In this document: one piece after another, positions 16,540 to 24,022 of the stretch
How the letters are laid out: each line of letters starts with the position of its first letter
Numbering within the stretch: the first letter of the stretch is position 1
Assembly: GCA_046538735.1 (NCBI GenBank)
Contig: JBKHII010000003.1
Coordinates: forward strand, 1-64,000
Length of the DNA stretch: 64,000 nt
Direction of reading: 5' to 3'
Source of the DNA: SLST01 sp046538735
Lineage (GTDB): Bacteria > Spirochaetota > Spirochaetia > DSM-27196 > SLST01
Program-made: the position numbers and the translations under genes
The notes under the pieces: generated by a model
The model's input: only the letters and a program-made list of their open reading frames with translations
Told to the model about the DNA's origin: nothing
Databases searched by the model: none

Positions 16540-17763
16540 ATGATCAGGATCAACGACAACTACCGAAAGCTCAAGGCATCGTATCTCTTCGTGGAGATCA
16601 AGCGGCGCGTGGAGGAGTACGAGGCGCAGCATCCGGACACGCCGATCATCAAGCTCGGAATCGGCGACGTCACCCGGGCCCTCACCCCGACCGTCGTGGC
16701 GGCCTTTCACGAGGGAGTCAACGAGCAGGCACGCGACGAGACGTTTCGGGGCTACGGACCGGAGCGTGGCTACGCCTTCCTCCGGGAAGCGATCGCCGAG
16801 GTCGACTTCACCTCTCGTGGGTGCGCGATCGCTGCGGACGAGGTCTTCGTGAGCGACGGCGCCAAGTGCGACACCGGCAACTTCCAGGAGCTCTTCGCGG
16901 ACGACATCACCGTCGCGGTACCCGACCCGGTCTATCCCGTCTACGTTGACACGAACGTCATGGCGGGGCGCACGGGAGTCTGGCGCGACGGACGTTTCGA
17001 GGGCCTGCGCTATCTTGACGGCACGGACGAGAACGGCTTCGTGCCGCCGCCGCCCGATGAGCGCGTCGATCTCGTCTACCTCTGCTTCCCGAACAACCCG
17101 ACCGGCTCGGTCGCCGGGAAGGAGCAGCTTGCCGAATGGGTCGCCTACGCCGGGGAGCACGGAGCGCTCATCCTCTTCGACGCGGCGTACGAGGCGTTCA
17201 TTCGCGACGAGTCGATCCCGCACTCCATCTACGAGATCCCCGGCGCGCGCGAGGTGGCCGTGGAGTTTCGCAGCCTCTCCAAGACGGCAGGATTCACGGG
17301 TACCCGGCTCGCCTACACGATCGTTCCGAAGGACGTGAAGGCTGTGGACGCGCAAGGTTCCACGCACACGCTCTGGGACCTCTGGAACCGCCGGCAGTCG
17401 ACCAAGTTCAACGGGGTCTCCTACCCGGTCCAACGCGCCGCCGCGGCCGTCTTTTCGCCGGAGGGGAGGCGCGAGTCGCGTGAGCTCACCGACTACTACC
17501 TGGGAAACGCCGATCTCATCCGGAGCGCGATGACCGATCTCGGCTATCCCTGCACCGGAGGCGACAACAGCCCGTACGTGTGGATCAAGACCGGGACCGA
17601 CTCGTGGACCTTCTTTGACGACATCCTCAATCGCGCCGGCGTGGTCGTCACCCCGGGCGCGGGTTTCGGCAAGCAGGGCGAGGGATACGTCAGGATTTCC
17701 GCGTTCAACCACCGCGAGAAGGTGGAAGAGGCGCTCGAACGGATTCGGACGGCGCTCGCGTAG
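16540..17763 (+). CDS. dapL: LL-diaminopimelate aminotransferase
   Basis: This 407-residue PLP enzyme converts tetrahydrodipicolinate directly to LL-diaminopimelate with glutamate, bypassing the succinylase route to lysine and DAP. Family features are the opening NDNYRKLKASYLFVEI, KLGIGDVTRALTP, the FRGYGPERGYAFLREAIA strand, FVSDGAKCDTGNFQELF, VPDPVYPVYVDTNVMAG, FPNNPTG and the PLP-lysine segment SLSKTAGFTGTR. The length matches DapL (about 410). The start is the ATG after GGGAG. DapL is typical of spirochaetes, chlamydiae, plants and some anaerobes. No other lysine gene is adjacent. It converges on ribA with a 33-base gap holding a GC-rich dyad without a T tract. Confidence 0.96.
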   Translation: MIRINDNYRKLKASYLFVEIKRRVEEYEAQHPDTPIIKLGIGDVTRALTPTVVAAFHEGVNEQARDETFRGYGPERGYAFLREAIAEVDFTSRGCAIAADEVFVSDGAKCDTGNFQELFADDITVAVPDPVYPVYVDTNVMAGRTGVWRDGRFEGLRYLDGTDENGFVPPPPDERVDLVYLCFPNNPTGSVAGKEQLAEWVAYAGEHGALILFDAAYEAFIRDESIPHSIYEIPGAREVAVEFRSLSKTAGFTGTRLAYTIVPKDVKAVDAQGSTHTLWDLWNRRQSTKFNGVSYPVQRAAAAVFSPEGRRESRELTDYYLGNADLIRSAMTDLGYPCTGGDNSPYVWIKTGTDSWTFFDDILNRAGVVVTPGAGFGKQGEGYVRISAFNHREKVEEALERIRTALA

Positions 17764-17796
17764 CGACCGGTCGGGCGCCGGCGCTCCGGAACCGGG

Positions 17797-18531
17797 CTAC
17801 ATCAAGTGGCCCATCTCGAGGCGCTTGACCTCGAGATACTCCTTGTTGTGCTCATTCGAGGGGACAACGATCGGGATCCTCCGCGTGATCTCGATACCTT
17901 CGGCCTCGAGCTTCTCGATCTTGTCCGGATTGTTGCTGAGCAGCGCAATCGACTCGATCCCGAGCAGCTCCAGAACGCGGGCCGCGACCGCATAGTCGCG
18001 CGCCTCGGCGGGATAGCCGAGGTAGTGGTTCGCTTCGATCGTGTTGAGCCCGAGATCCTGGAGCTGGTACGCCTTGATCTTGTTCAGCAGCCCGATGCCG
18101 CGCCCCTCCTGCTTCAAGTAGATCACCGCGCCGCGCTCTGCCTCGGCAATGTACGACACTGCGGCCTCGAGCTGCTCCCGGCAGTCGCACCTGAGGCTCC
18201 CCCACACGTCGCCGGTATGACACTGAGAGTGCACGCGGACCGGCACATCTCCCCTGCCCGACACCTCGCCTCGCACCAACGCGGTGTGTTCTTCGCCGTC
18301 GCGTTCGTCGTAGAACCCGTAGATCCGGAACCTCCCGAAGCGCGTGGGCAGATCGGCCGACGCGACGAGATAGACGCCGGAACCGTTGCCGGACGAACGG
18401 TTCCCGCCGTTCTCGCCTCGTTTGGTAAAGTCACGCTCCATGAACGTTGGCGTTCCGCGGAGCTTGGAACGAAGCTTCCTATCTGCGCGGCCGTTGCGTT
18501 CGCTGGTGTCTGCCATATCCAACCCTTCCAT
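17797..18531 (-). CDS. ribA: GTP cyclohydrolase II
   Basis: This 244-residue enzyme opens GTP to 2,5-diamino-6-ribosylamino-4-pyrimidinone 5'-phosphate, the first step of riboflavin synthesis. The zinc site is complete: CHTGDVWGSLRCDC near residues 104-117. So are the catalytic YLKQEGRGIGLLNKI stretch and the LGYPAEARDYAVAARVLELLGI segment, with NNPDKIEKLEAEGIEI at the end. The N-terminal 50 residues are charged, Gly/Asn/Arg-rich and poorly conserved. There is no fused RibB domain. It diverges from a reductase of the RibD_C family and the pterin-like operon, so its product could feed either riboflavin or that pathway. The start is supported by GGGGAAG just upstream. Confidence 0.95.
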   Translation of the reverse strand: MEGLDMADTSERNGRADRKLRSKLRGTPTFMERDFTKRGENGGNRSSGNGSGVYLVASADLPTRFGRFRIYGFYDERDGEEHTALVRGEVSGRGDVPVRVHSQCHTGDVWGSLRCDCREQLEAAVSYIAEAERGAVIYLKQEGRGIGLLNKIKAYQLQDLGLNTIEANHYLGYPAEARDYAVAARVLELLGIESIALLSNNPDKIEKLEAEGIEITRRIPIVVPSNEHNKEYLEVKRLEMGHLM

Positions 18532-18569
18532 ACTTCCCCACGATCGGCTCGGATCGCACGTTCACTGTT

Positions 18570-18577
18570 AGTATACT
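18570..18577. promoter_or_regulatory. Shared palindromic -10 of divergent ribA and RibD_C-operon promoters
   Basis: The sequence AGTATACT carries TATACT on both strands: plus 18572-18577 and minus (plus coordinates 18570-18575). The plus element ends ten bases before the reductase ATG, predicting a near-leaderless message. The minus element leaves a leader of about 30 bases for ribA. Neither side has a strong -35 at 17 bases, which suggests help from an activator. Confidence 0.5.
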
Positions 18578-18587
18578 GTGAGCACGA

Positions 18588-19250
18588 ATGGACCGACGAC
18601 CAACAACGACGCTGAGCTACGCGCAGAGCCTCGACGGGAGAATCGCGACCGCGCTCGGCGATTCGCAATGGATATCCGGTGAGGAGACGCTCCGTCTTGC
18701 GCACGAGTTGCGGGGCTCCCATGACGCGATCCTCGTGGGCGTTGGGACGATCCTCTCCGACGATCCGCACCTTACGTGCAGACTGCCCGGCGGTCGCGAT
18801 CCGCACCGCGTCGTGCTCGACTCGCGGCTCCGGACGCCCGTCGAATCGAAGGTGGCACGCCCGGCGCCCACGGTGCGAACAACGATCTTCTGCGCGAACC
18901 CAACTCCCGAGAAACGCCGCGCCGAGTTGGAGACTGCGGGGATCGCGGTCGTCCCCGTCGCCTCCGATGCGACCGGACTCGACCTGCGCGCCGTTCTGGA
19001 TGCGCTCGCGGACATGGGCGTAGCGAGCCTCCTTGTGGAAGGAGGATCGGGAGTCGTCACTTCGTTCTTCCGGGCAGGCCTCGTGGACCGACTCGTGCTC
19101 GTATCCGCCCCACTCGTTATCGGCGCCGGCACCGATGCGGTCGGCGATCTTGGCGTGCGGCGACTCGGCGAGGCACGGCGCGGGAGGACGACCGCGGTCC
19201 GACAGGCGGGGAACGACGTGGTCTGGGAGATGGAGTTCGAGCGTGGATGA
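18588..19250 (+). CDS. Stand-alone RibD_C/DHFR-like reductase
   Basis: This 220-residue protein has the RibD C-terminal reductase fold, which in riboflavin synthesis reduces 5-amino-6-ribosylaminouracil 5-phosphate with NADPH. Motifs are TLSYAQSLDGRIATALGDSQWISG, HDAILVGVGTILSDDP, RVVLDSRLRTP, LLVEGGSGVVTSFFRAGLVDRL and VLVSAPLVIGAG. There is no deaminase domain, unlike bifunctional RibD. It heads a five-gene operon in which every following gene overlaps or nearly abuts the previous one. It could be the riboflavin reductase, but that setting suggests a related pteridine or diaminopyrimidine reductase. It starts at ATG 18588, ten bases after TATACT. Confidence 0.85.
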   Translation: MDRRPTTTLSYAQSLDGRIATALGDSQWISGEETLRLAHELRGSHDAILVGVGTILSDDPHLTCRLPGGRDPHRVVLDSRLRTPVESKVARPAPTVRTTIFCANPTPEKRRAELETAGIAVVPVASDATGLDLRAVLDALADMGVASLLVEGGSGVVTSFFRAGLVDRLVLVSAPLVIGAGTDAVGDLGVRRLGEARRGRTTAVRQAGNDVVWEMEFERG

Positions 19251-20229
19251 TTCGACCGGCGCTGCGCGCGCACTCTACTTCGAATCGCCCGGCACGGTCT
19301 CGATCCGCCGCGAAGAGGTACGTTGCGGCGAAGGCGAGGTCGTCGTGGAGTCGCTCGCGATCGGCATCAGCCACGGCAGCGAGATGCTCTTCTATAACGG
19401 ACCGTTTCCCCGCGGACAGCTTCTTGAGGCCCGGGAGACGATCGGCGAGAGCACCGGTTATCCCGTCAAGTACGGCTACATGAACGTGGGCCGCATCGCG
19501 GACGGCAGGCGCGTCTTCGCCTTCTTCCCGCACCAGGATCGCTTCGCATACCCTCGGGACGAGCTGCTCTTCGTGCCCGACTCGGTCTCCACGGAAGACG
19601 CGGTGCTCTACCCCACGATCGAGACTGCCGTCCAGATCGTCCACGACACGGCGCCCGTGCTCGGCGAGACCGTGCTCGTGTGCGGCGTCGGTGCGGTCGG
19701 ACTCACCGTCGCGTATCTGCTCCGCAGGCTCTCGCTGCAGGTCGTTGTGACCGATCCCGTCCCCGAACGGCGCGCGCGCGCCGCGGAGGCCGGTTGCGTC
19801 GCGATCGACCCGGCGACCGAGGATGCTCGGTCGGTCGCACTCGATGCCGCCTCGAGCCTCGGATTCGACTGGGCGATCAACACAAGCGGCCGGGGCGAAG
19901 CGTTGCAGCTGGCGATCGATTCGCTCTCTCCCGAGGGGACCGTCGTTGAGGCGTCGTGGTACGGAGAACGCCGTGCCGAACTGAACCTCGGCGCCGGTTT
20001 CCATCGCAAACGCCTCACGATCCGAGGCAGCCAGGTTTCTCACCTGAATCCACGGATGGAACCTCGCTGGTCGCGCGACCGCAGAAGCGAACTCGCCTGG
20101 CGACTCGCCGAAGAGATCGAGCCGCGGCGCTTCATCACGCATCGCTTCGCACTGGACGACGCGGCGCAGGCGTATGAAGTTATACGGACCCGGCCTGAGG
20201 AGGCGTTCCAGGTCGTACTCATTCCGTGA
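19243..20229 (+). CDS. MDR-family dehydrogenase/reductase lacking zinc-ligand motifs
   Basis: This 328-residue medium-chain dehydrogenase/reductase has a Rossmann core (VCGVGAVGLTVAYLL, GxGxxG) with an acidic residue after strand two (VVVTDPVPERR). This suggests NAD(H) or a hydrophobic-ring substrate enzyme of the BchC/YhdH-like kind. The catalytic-zinc GHE motif expected near residue 75 reads YPVKYGYMNVGRI, and the four-cysteine structural zinc lobe is absent. A zinc-independent reductase is therefore likely. The GTG start at 19243 overlaps the upstream stop by eight bases. Its place between a pterin-type reductase and a PTPS fold suggests that it acts on a side chain or ring of the same intermediate; this is inference. 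Confidence 0.8.
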   Translation: MDDSTGAARALYFESPGTVSIRREEVRCGEGEVVVESLAIGISHGSEMLFYNGPFPRGQLLEARETIGESTGYPVKYGYMNVGRIADGRRVFAFFPHQDRFAYPRDELLFVPDSVSTEDAVLYPTIETAVQIVHDTAPVLGETVLVCGVGAVGLTVAYLLRRLSLQVVVTDPVPERRARAAEAGCVAIDPATEDARSVALDAASSLGFDWAINTSGRGEALQLAIDSLSPEGTVVEASWYGERRAELNLGAGFHRKRLTIRGSQVSHLNPRMEPRWSRDRRSELAWRLAEEIEPRRFITHRFALDDAAQAYEVIRTRPEEAFQVVLIP

Positions 20230-20239
20230 GGGAGGTCAC

Positions 20240-20623
20240 GTGTATTCTGCCGGAGTATCGCGTCCGCTTCGTGCCCGTCACTATCTCAACGGGGATTTCG
20301 GCGACGAGTCGGTCCCGCACTCGCACCCGTATCGCGTTGAAATCGTCTCACGCTCTCGATTGCTCGACGAGAACGGCTTCTCCACCGACATCGCGGCTCT
20401 CGAACGCGTGCTCGAGGAGAGCCTCGGCGAGATCGACGACGTCCTCCTCAACGATCTCGCCTTCTTCCGCGACAAGCAACCCAGTCTGGAGAACCTGGCG
20501 CTCTACCTCGTGCGAAGGATCCGCACGGGACTCGAGGCGCTGAACGAGGCTCCGGCAGAACCGCTCGAGATTCGCATCTGGGAGAACGATTCGGCGTGGG
20601 CCGGATTCGCCGAGAGCGAATGA
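20240..20623 (+). CDS. 6-pyruvoyl-tetrahydropterin synthase (PTPS/QueD)-like protein with altered active site
   Basis: This short 127-residue protein follows the PTPS/QueD pattern. It has a first histidine in RARHYL, a His-x-His pair in PHSHPYRVEI (zinc ligands), a GFSTDIAAL strand, DDVLLND, PSLENLALYLVRRI (PTxEN-like) and IRIWENDSAWAGF at the end. In QueD and PTPS a cysteine sits four residues before the His-x-His; here that position is Glu (ESVPHSH). PTPS-III enzymes of folate pathways also use Glu, but at a slightly different spacing. Catalysis therefore probably differs from QueD. The GTG start is placed after GGGAGGTCAC. The protein would be expected to oligomerise. No queC, queE, queF or folate genes are nearby. 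Confidence 0.78.
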   Translation: MYSAGVSRPLRARHYLNGDFGDESVPHSHPYRVEIVSRSRLLDENGFSTDIAALERVLEESLGEIDDVLLNDLAFFRDKQPSLENLALYLVRRIRTGLEALNEAPAEPLEIRIWENDSAWAGFAESE

Positions 20624-21651
20624 ATCGGCTCGCCGCGATTCTACCCGCGCCCCGCGGTCGGACGAGCGGGGGCTTCCTGGTCAACGATCAGTTCTTTTCG
20701 GACTCCGACATCGAGCGCGTGGAGGCGAACGACGCCGAGGATCTCGCGTCGGCCTGCGCCCGTCTCGGTGCAGAGACGGCGGTGATCGTGGACTCGCTCT
20801 TCCTCTTCAACCGTGCCGCGGCATCCATCCTCGCTCGAGAGACCGAGCAGCGCGCGATCCTCCTCCTCGCGCACAGTCTGCCGAGCCTGCTCCCCGATAC
20901 GAGCACGCGGGCGAGGCGCCTGCACCTCGGCGACGAGCGCGTGTTTCTCGAGCGTGCGGCGGGGGCGATCGCACCGAGCGAGTTCATGCTCGCGGCGCTC
21001 GCGCGCCGCGGACTCGATCGTCGGCTCGTCCGCATCGTGCCGCCGGCCCCGATTTGCGACGGAAGGTCCGAGCGGTCGCGACCGACCGAGCGCGAACCCG
21101 GCCCCCACCGCGTTCTGACGGTAGCGAACTGGAGACGAGCCAAAGGGCTCGCCGACGCAGCGTTCGCGCTCGCGGGCCTCTCGGACATCGACTGGTCGTG
21201 GACCGTCGTCGGCGGCCGAGATGGGTGTGCCGAGCTGGAGGCCGAGGTTCGGCATGCCCTCGCCCGGCACTCGGTCGAGCGACGGCTGCGGATCGTTCCC
21301 GCGCTCCGTACGCGAGATCTCGCCTTGCGCTACGCCGAGGCGGACCTGTTCCTCTTGCCGTCGTACATGGAGAGCTACGGCCTCGCCTTCGCCGAGGCTC
21401 GCACCTTCGGGTTGCCGGTCGTTGGCTACCGAGCGGCCGCCGTGCCGGAAGTCGTGCGGGGCACGCTCGTTCCCCCGGCCGACATCGCCGCGCTCGCACG
21501 CGCGCTCCGCGAGACGATCGCCGACCCGCAACCGATCGGCAGTCACAACGGACCGGCCGGCGACACCGCGCACCTCCCGGACCGATGGGAGGCCCGGTCA
21601 CGCCTCCGCGCAGCGGTCCGTTCGCTGCTCGCAACCGGGAAGCACGCGTGA
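20620..21651 (+). CDS. GT4-type glycosyltransferase
   Basis: This 343-residue GT-B fold enzyme is in the GT4 group. The C-terminal nucleotide-sugar lobe shows VLTVANWRRAKGLADAAFAL, WTVVGGRDG, FLLPSYMESYGLAFAEARTFGLPVVGYRAAAVPEVV (the E-x7-E signature) and LVPPADIAALARAL. The N-terminal acceptor lobe is divergent and includes LLLAHSLPSLL and APSEFMLAALARRG. It would transfer a sugar from an activated nucleotide donor to an acceptor in the cytoplasm. The ATG overlaps the PTPS-like stop (ATGA) and its own stop overlaps the next start (GTGA), so expression is tightly coupled. Its acceptor is probably the product of the preceding genes. Confidence 0.86.
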   Translation: MNRLAAILPAPRGRTSGGFLVNDQFFSDSDIERVEANDAEDLASACARLGAETAVIVDSLFLFNRAAASILARETEQRAILLLAHSLPSLLPDTSTRARRLHLGDERVFLERAAGAIAPSEFMLAALARRGLDRRLVRIVPPAPICDGRSERSRPTEREPGPHRVLTVANWRRAKGLADAAFALAGLSDIDWSWTVVGGRDGCAELEAEVRHALARHSVERRLRIVPALRTRDLALRYAEADLFLLPSYMESYGLAFAEARTFGLPVVGYRAAAVPEVVRGTLVPPADIAALARALRETIADPQPIGSHNGPAGDTAHLPDRWEARSRLRAAVRSLLATGKHA

Positions 21652-23132
21652 TCCGGCCCGCCGTGCACTCGCTCCTGGTTCTTGCGGGAACCGCGCTCTT
21701 TCTTGCCGCGACGGTCGGTGCCCGGTGGGCCGGAGATCCCGCGGTCTGGGCGGGAGCGCTCGTAGGCGAGGCGCTTGTCGCGTTCTCGTGGTTCATCGCG
21801 CAGGCGGGCCGAACTGCTCGGAGCCCGGCGAGCATCGTCACCGCGGCGCGGCTAGTGATCGCGATCGCGCTCCTGGGCACGCTCGCCGTCTCCGAGCCCC
21901 CCGCATGGCTTGCGCTCCTCGTGTTCGCCGTCGCAATCGCGGGCGAGGCGACCGACTTCGCAGACGGCGCGATCGCTCGCAGAACCGGTCCGACCGCCTT
22001 CGGCGCCCGGTTCGACGCCGAAACGGACGCGCTCTTCGTTCTCGCGCTCTCGCTTCTCGCCGTCCACTGGTATCGTGCACCGTCGTGGGTCGTCGCCGCG
22101 GGGCTGCTCCGTTATGTCACGTCCATACCCTTTCTCCTTCTGCCGGAACCGGCCTTCTCCGCGCGATTCATGCGCTTCGCCAAGGCTGCGTGCGCGGCAG
22201 CCGCACTGCTTCTCGTCGCGATCGCGATGCCGATCGGATCGGGTTCCGCGATCGCCCGGTCGATCGCGGGAGGGGTCGCCGTGACCCTGCTCGCGATCTC
22301 GTTCGGGTGGGAGGCGACGACCCGCCTCCGCGCGCTCCGGGACCGGCGGCGCGCGGACGGCGGCGGCGCAAAGGCGTGGCGCCGCGAGCGCGGGCTCTGG
22401 AGGTCGGTGTTGACCTACTACGGCGTTCCCTTCCGTCAGTTCCTGATGCGACGACTCTACCGGCGATTCGTGCGCCCGGGCGACCTCGCCTTCGACGTAG
22501 GGTCGCACGTGGGCAACCGGATCGTGGCACTGCGCGCGCTCGGCGCACGGGTTGTCGCGATCGAACCGCAGCCCCACTGCGTTCGATTCCTCGAGCGACA
22601 CTTCGGAGCAGACACCGGAACGACGATCGTGGCGGCGGCCTGCTCGAATGCCGTGGCCGCCGCGACGCTCAAGATCTCGAGCAGGCATCCGACCGTCTCT
22701 ACGATGTCCGACCAGTGGGCCGCCTCGATCCGGGAACACTTCCCGAAGTCCGGGGTCGACTGGGACGAGTCGGTAACGGTCTCCACGGTTACGCTCGATG
22801 CGCTCATCGCCGAGCACGGAGTCCCGAGCTTCGTGAAGATCGACGTTGAAGGCTACGAGCCGCGGGTTCTCTCCGGCCTCTCGCACGCGATCGACGCGAT
22901 ATCGTTCGAGTTCCTTCCTGCCTCGATCAGCGCGGCGATCGAGAGCCTGCGACGGGTAGACTCGCTCGGAACGTACCGGTTCAACTACTCGATGGTCGAG
23001 ACGATGCGATTCGCCGCGCCGGAATGGCTCTCGGCGGACGAGATGGAGCGCATTCTCCGAAGAATGCCCGCGTCCGGACGGTCGGGAGACGTCTACGCCG
23101 TGCGCCCGTCGTCTGCAGAGAAGACGAGGTAG
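21648..23132 (+). CDS. Fusion of CDP-alcohol phosphotransferase and FkbM-type methyltransferase
   Basis: The 494-residue protein joins two enzymes. Residues 1 to about 225 form a multi-pass membrane domain with a complete CDP-alcohol phosphotransferase signature, DFADGAIARRTGPTAFGARF followed by DAETD (all four Asp present), near residue 105. After a basic linker, residues from about 265 to 494 are an FkbM-family SAM methyltransferase: LAFDVGSHVGN (SAM loop), VVAIEPQP, and SFVKIDVEGYEPRVLSGL. The first part would move a phosphoalcohol from CDP onto an alcohol in the membrane, and the second would O-methylate a sugar or related hydroxyl. No stop codon or frame change separates the halves. GTG 21648 overlaps the glycosyltransferase stop. 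The 3' end overlaps a converging methyltransferase gene by 40 bases. Confidence 0.88.
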   Translation: MIRPAVHSLLVLAGTALFLAATVGARWAGDPAVWAGALVGEALVAFSWFIAQAGRTARSPASIVTAARLVIAIALLGTLAVSEPPAWLALLVFAVAIAGEATDFADGAIARRTGPTAFGARFDAETDALFVLALSLLAVHWYRAPSWVVAAGLLRYVTSIPFLLLPEPAFSARFMRFAKAACAAAALLLVAIAMPIGSGSAIARSIAGGVAVTLLAISFGWEATTRLRALRDRRRADGGGAKAWRRERGLWRSVLTYYGVPFRQFLMRRLYRRFVRPGDLAFDVGSHVGNRIVALRALGARVVAIEPQPHCVRFLERHFGADTGTTIVAAACSNAVAAATLKISSRHPTVSTMSDQWAASIREHFPKSGVDWDESVTVSTVTLDALIAEHGVPSFVKIDVEGYEPRVLSGLSHAIDAISFEFLPASISAAIESLRRVDSLGTYRFNYSMVETMRFAAPEWLSADEMERILRRMPASGRSGDVYAVRPSSAEKTR

Positions 23133-24022
23133 TAGTAGCCGAGCAATCCGCGTTTGAGCGCGCGTTGGAGCGCGTTGCCGCCGAGCAGGTTGTTGAACCA
23201 CTCCGGACGAAGCGGCAACCACCGAAGCGCCGAGACGAGGATGCCGGCGGCGCGATCGCGCGGCCGATCGAGCTCGAGGTAGGGAGTCAGGTCGCGCGCC
23301 TCCAACAGCCGCAGTCCGGCCTCCCGCCCGGCAGCGACGAACTGCTCCACGCTCGCGAGCCCCCGCGCGTACCAACCCCGCTTGAACTCGTTCAACCACC
23401 TTCGCTCGCGCCGTGCCGGCCACCGTCTCGCGCCGGACCGCGAGATCATGTCGTCCACGACGATCAGTCTGCCGCCGGGACGAAGCTGCCCGGCGAGCAA
23501 CGGCAGCTCGGAGAGGACGCGATCCACGTGAATGAATGACTCGACCGCGTACGCGAGATCGAAGGGTGCGGCGGCCTCTCGCTCCCAGTACGCCCGGTCG
23601 GTGAGATCGGCCTCGTGAATCTCGATGGACGAGACGCGGCGCTCCTCGATAAACCGTCGGCCCAACTCAGCCTGAACTCGACTGATCGTCACGCCGTGGT
23701 ACGTTGCCGGGAACCGCGGAGCGAGATAGAGCATTCCGCCGCCGACACCGCACCCGAGGTCGAGAACGCGTGCCTCACGCCCGGACGGAATCGGAAGCGA
23801 CCTCAACTCGCCGAGGACGAGCGAGTTCACGTAGTCGATCGCGTCGTCGCGGTCAGAGATTCCGGGGCCCCAGACCGCGCGGCGAATCGCGAGCCGGCGT
23901 CCGCCGTGCCCGGCAAGGAGAAAGCGCCGCGTGTTCCGGTCGTAGTATCTGCCGACCGTGCTCCGTGTCGTCGCGATGGTGCGCCCCTTTCGATCGGCTG
24001 TCCTACGCCTGCAGCTCGGCAA
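23093..24022 (-). CDS. Class I SAM-dependent methyltransferase
   Basis: The protein of about 309 residues has a canonical SAM fold: ARVLDLGCGVGGGMLYLAPRF (motif I), HGVTISRVQAELGRRFI (a mycolic-acid/tocopherol-methyltransferase-like helix), FDLAYAVESFIHVD and LRPGGRLIVVDDMI. The C-terminal 90 residues are hydrophobic and aromatic (ALRWLPLRPEWFNNLLGG...GLLGYYYLVF). The substrate is unknown; small molecule or lipid is likely. The start is uncertain because no ATG fits. A TTG at 24020-24022 overlaps the upstream gene by 20 bases; a farther TTG, or a non-standard ATC after AAAGGGG, are alternatives. It follows the cNMP gene on the same strand and converges on the pterin-like operon, overlapping its 3' end. 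Confidence 0.75.
   Translation of the reverse strand: MPSCRRRTADRKGRTIATTRSTVGRYYDRNTRRFLLAGHGGRRLAIRRAVWGPGISDRDDAIDYVNSLVLGELRSLPIPSGREARVLDLGCGVGGGMLYLAPRFPATYHGVTISRVQAELGRRFIEERRVSSIEIHEADLTDRAYWEREAAAPFDLAYAVESFIHVDRVLSELPLLAGQLRPGGRLIVVDDMISRSGARRWPARRERRWLNEFKRGWYARGLASVEQFVAAGREAGLRLLEARDLTPYLELDRPRDRAAGILVSALRWLPLRPEWFNNLLGGNALQRALKRGLLGYYYLVFSADDGRTA

Noticed and set aside
14946..16559. A 537-codon minus-strand frame across the AEC transporter and GAF genes
   Set aside because: Antisense shadow of a hydrophobic transporter; the composition is Arg/Glu-repetitive.
17764..17796. GC-rich dyad (GCGCCGGCGC core) between convergent dapL and ribA, considered as a terminator
   Set aside because: The stem is imperfect beyond the core and no T tract follows on either strand.
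18588..23132. Queuosine or folate biosynthesis operon
   Set aside because: Only a PTPS fold is present; queC, queE, queF, folE, folP and folK are absent, and the glycosyl and CDP-alcohol transferases do not belong to those pathways.
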